From Clostridiaceae bacterium (GTDB lineage Bacteria; Bacillota; Clostridia; DSM-8532): 35,562 nucleotides of DNA. Shown here piece by piece: positions 33,731 to 35,562 of this stretch; within the stretch, counting starts at the first letter, position 1, and each line of letters begins with the position of its first letter. A program made the position numbers and the translations under genes. The stretch spans positions 1-35,562 of the forward strand of contig JAAYPS010000018.1 of the NCBI GenBank assembly GCA_012519655.1. The letters are read 5' to 3'. The notes below the pieces were generated by a model. The model made no database searches. It worked only from the letters and a program-made list of their open reading frames with translations, and had not been told where the DNA came from.

Positions 33731-35338
33731 ATGGATGAGAAGTATATATTAAAATCATTGAGACCTTTAAGAATAAAAATATTTATCCATAAAGCTATAG
33801 AGATAATTTCCTGGGCTTTATTAATTTCGGGCTGCGTATCTTTAATACTTGCATTTGCTTCTTTGTTTGTAGTCATTCCTTTTGTCAGGTATAAAATACT
33901 TGAGCTTATCGGATTATCCGCTGTTATAGGGTTAATTGTGTCTTTGTTTTTTATACCTTCAAAAAAACAGCTCATAATGACTGCAGATAGTCTTGGAATG
34001 GCTGAAAGGATAATTACTGCATGGTATCTTTTTGGTGATAAATCCAATGTTGCACAACTTCAGAGACAGGATACTAAAAATTTGTTAAATAGCACTAATC
34101 TAGCTTCGAGATACAAAATTACGCTTAAAAAATACTTGTATATATTTGCTTCATCATTTATTGTATTGGCATTTGCATTTACATTTATTCCAGGTCGAGT
34201 ATATAATGAAACGCAAATCAGAGAAAAACTAGTTCAGCAAATGGATGAGCATGAAAAGCAAATTAAAGAGCAGATAGAAAACCAACAGGAGAAAAACCCA
34301 GAAATAAGTGAAGAACAATTGAAACAACTTAAAGAGGCTCTTGAAAAGCTGAGTGAGGAATTTGAGAAATCAAAAACGGAAGAGGATGCACTAAAAGCTC
34401 TTACACAAATGGAAAATCTGATAGATGATTTAAAAAAACAAGATCCTCTTAAGGAGCTGGATACATTGCAGAGTGCATTTAATGATTCGTTATTAACAAA
34501 AGATATGGCAGAGAGCCTGGAGAGCCAAGATGAAGAGGCTTTAAAACAAGCTCTTGAGGAACTTAAAAAACAATTAGATAACGAAGAAAATATGAAAGAA
34601 TTGTCTGAGGTTCTTAAAGCAGCAGCAATGAACATGTCCGATAACTCAGCTCTTTCCCAAGCTCTTCAAGACATTGCATCTTTGTCTGAATCTGGGAGTA
34701 TGTCAAGTGATGATATAGTTCAAAGTCTTGTAGAGTTAGTGAATGAAACAATGAAAAATGCACAAGGACAAGAAGCTTTTGAAAATGCACTTTCTGATTT
34801 AAGTGGTACTTTGTCAAAAGCAAGAAGTTCAATTTCAGCAGTCGATCAAAGAATAGCATCGGGTAAGTCAGCCCAGAATGGTAAGAGCCCAGGAGCCAAA
34901 GGTACGGAGTCAAATGGCGATGGCCAGTCTGGTCAATCAATAGACCCGTCAAAAGGGGGAAATGGATCCCAAGGAATGGGCGCAGGCGCTGGTGCAGGAG
35001 ATGGAACAACAAGTGAAGATGCGGGTTATTTTGATGGTGACGAACCAGGAAAGGGTAGAATGCCAGGTGATAGGCAAGAGGCAGATTATAAACGTATATA
35101 TGTACCTGAACGTTTAGGAGGAGACGGTAATGAAGTGGCTTTGTCAGGGCAAAAACTTGATTCTGGAAGTAGCACATATAGCAATGCAGATGGTGCTCCT
35201 GTAATGAAAGGGGCAATGGTTCCCTACGAAGAAGTTTTGAGTGAATACAGACAAGAAGCTGTACAAAGCATGGATAGACAGAGCATACCTGCCGGTATGA
35301 AGGAGTTAGTTAAGTCCTACTTTAGTTCACTCGATTAA
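33731..35338 (+). CDS. membrane-anchored coiled-coil protein with Gly/Ser-rich region
   Basis: This 535-residue protein has two N-terminal membrane helices (about 25-51 and 56-76), a third at about 136-156, and a long highly charged coiled coil (about 165-310, EEQLKQLKEALEKLSEEFEK). A Gly/Ser/Gln-rich low-complexity region (about 375-445) and a folded C-terminal tail (VPYEEVLSEYRQEAVQSMDR...) follow. The N-terminal part recalls DUF4175-like proteins that sit in MoxR/DUF58/ABC clusters. It is 82 nt after the permease gene, on the same strand, with GAGGAT upstream of the ATG. It probably belongs to the same system. The function is unknown. A 200-codon open frame on the other strand is a shadow of its low-complexity region. 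Confidence 0.75.
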   Translation: MDEKYILKSLRPLRIKIFIHKAIEIISWALLISGCVSLILAFASLFVVIPFVRYKILELIGLSAVIGLIVSLFFIPSKKQLIMTADSLGMAERIITAWYLFGDKSNVAQLQRQDTKNLLNSTNLASRYKITLKKYLYIFASSFIVLAFAFTFIPGRVYNETQIREKLVQQMDEHEKQIKEQIENQQEKNPEISEEQLKQLKEALEKLSEEFEKSKTEEDALKALTQMENLIDDLKKQDPLKELDTLQSAFNDSLLTKDMAESLESQDEEALKQALEELKKQLDNEENMKELSEVLKAAAMNMSDNSALSQALQDIASLSESGSMSSDDIVQSLVELVNETMKNAQGQEAFENALSDLSGTLSKARSSISAVDQRIASGKSAQNGKSPGAKGTESNGDGQSGQSIDPSKGGNGSQGMGAGAGAGDGTTSEDAGYFDGDEPGKGRMPGDRQEADYKRIYVPERLGGDGNEVALSGQKLDSGSSTYSNADGAPVMKGAMVPYEEVLSEYRQEAVQSMDRQSIPAGMKELVKSYFSSLD

Positions 35339-35352
35339 CACCACAAGGGAAC

Positions 35353-35562
35353 AACACAAGGGGACGCAACACAAGGGGACGGTTCTTTTGTGTTGTTACT
35401 GAAAAAAACACAGGGGTAACACAGGGGGACGGTTCTTTTGTGTTATTACTGAAAAAAATATAAATGACACTAGGAAGCACTGTACTGTATGGTGATTAAA
35501 AACTTATGTAACAAGAAGATATTCTGTATAGAATATGATTAACAACACAAAAGAACCGTCCC
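35353..35562. repeat. GGGGACGGTTCTTTTGTGTT repeat cluster, MITE-like, runs off the window
   Basis: A 50-bp unit is tandemly repeated at 35368-35417 and 35418-35459 (core GGGGACGGTTCTTTTGTGTT, then a poly-A stretch). A truncated copy AACACAAGGGGACG lies at 35353-35366, and a 22-nt inverted copy at 35541-35562 matches 35376-35397 exactly. Within the unit CAACACAA (35367-35374) and TTGTGTTG (35388-35395) can form an 8-bp hairpin. There is no ORF in the element. Inverted ends with an internal filler of about 80-90 bp suggest a small non-autonomous mobile element or a clostridial interspersed repeat family; it is cut by the window end. Confidence 0.75.

Noticed and set aside
34614-35216. 200-codon open frame on the minus strand
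   Set aside because: It lies fully inside the Gly/Ser/Glu-rich part of the coiled-coil gene, has no ribosome site and its translation is rich in Leu/His as expected from a low-complexity shadow.
35353-35460. Repeats considered as a CRISPR array
   Set aside because: The units are directly adjacent at 50 bp with the same internal sequence; there are no unique spacers, no leader and no cas genes.

Overview
The window looks like chromosomal DNA from an anaerobic, endospore-forming, low-GC Firmicute of the class Clostridia. The signs are AT-rich sequence, strong AGGAGG-type ribosome binding sites, frequent TTG/GTG starts, a spoIIGA-sigE-sigG block, a GerA-type germination receptor operon, a bacteriohemerythrin and a two-promoter LexA-type SOS gene. 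A cellulolytic cluster III clostridium (Acetivibrio/Ruminiclostridium-like) is a reasonable guess from gene order and style, but the sequence alone does not prove it.

Layout. 1-9000 holds housekeeping and stress genes: mannonate dehydratase uxuA (-), a LysM cell-division-inhibitor-like gene under LexA boxes (+), a double-ACT protein (+), a PspC protein (+), prfC with a bacteriohemerythrin (-), proA (+), and a CPBP protease with a metallo-beta-lactamase-fold hydrolase (-). 9000-15200 holds a FapA/DUF342 protein and a PilZ c-di-GMP receptor, then the sporulation block spoIIGA-sigE, sigG and a YlmC/YmxH PRC-barrel gene. 15465-19432 holds nrdR, a DegS/DegU-like two-component pair and an isopropylmalate-synthase-family enzyme. 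A tRNA-Val(GAC) lies at 19549-19624 (-). 19782-24424 is a germination receptor operon (A, B and C subunits) ending in an unlisted 57-residue two-helix membrane protein, a candidate D subunit. 24485-25880 holds an SGNH hydrolase and a CYTH protein (-). 26422-29073 holds comM/yifB and dprA. 29161-35338 holds an uncharacterised membrane/ABC transporter/coiled-coil cluster, followed by a family of short direct and inverted repeats that runs off the window.

How the genes work together. SpoIIGA would activate pro-sigma-E in the mother cell. SigG, with a sequence upstream that fits a sigma-F promoter, would act in the forespore, where the germination receptor operon is expected to be read. YmxH may be part of the same sporulation programme. 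ComM and DprA belong to DNA uptake and recombination. The LexA-boxed LysM gene probably delays division after DNA damage. The most novel parts are the 29-35 kb ABC-associated cluster, the candidate receptor D subunit with the acidic repeat tail of its A subunit, a 48-nt perfect palindrome after degU, and the terminal repeat family. All functions are read from motifs and remembered family features; no database search was run.
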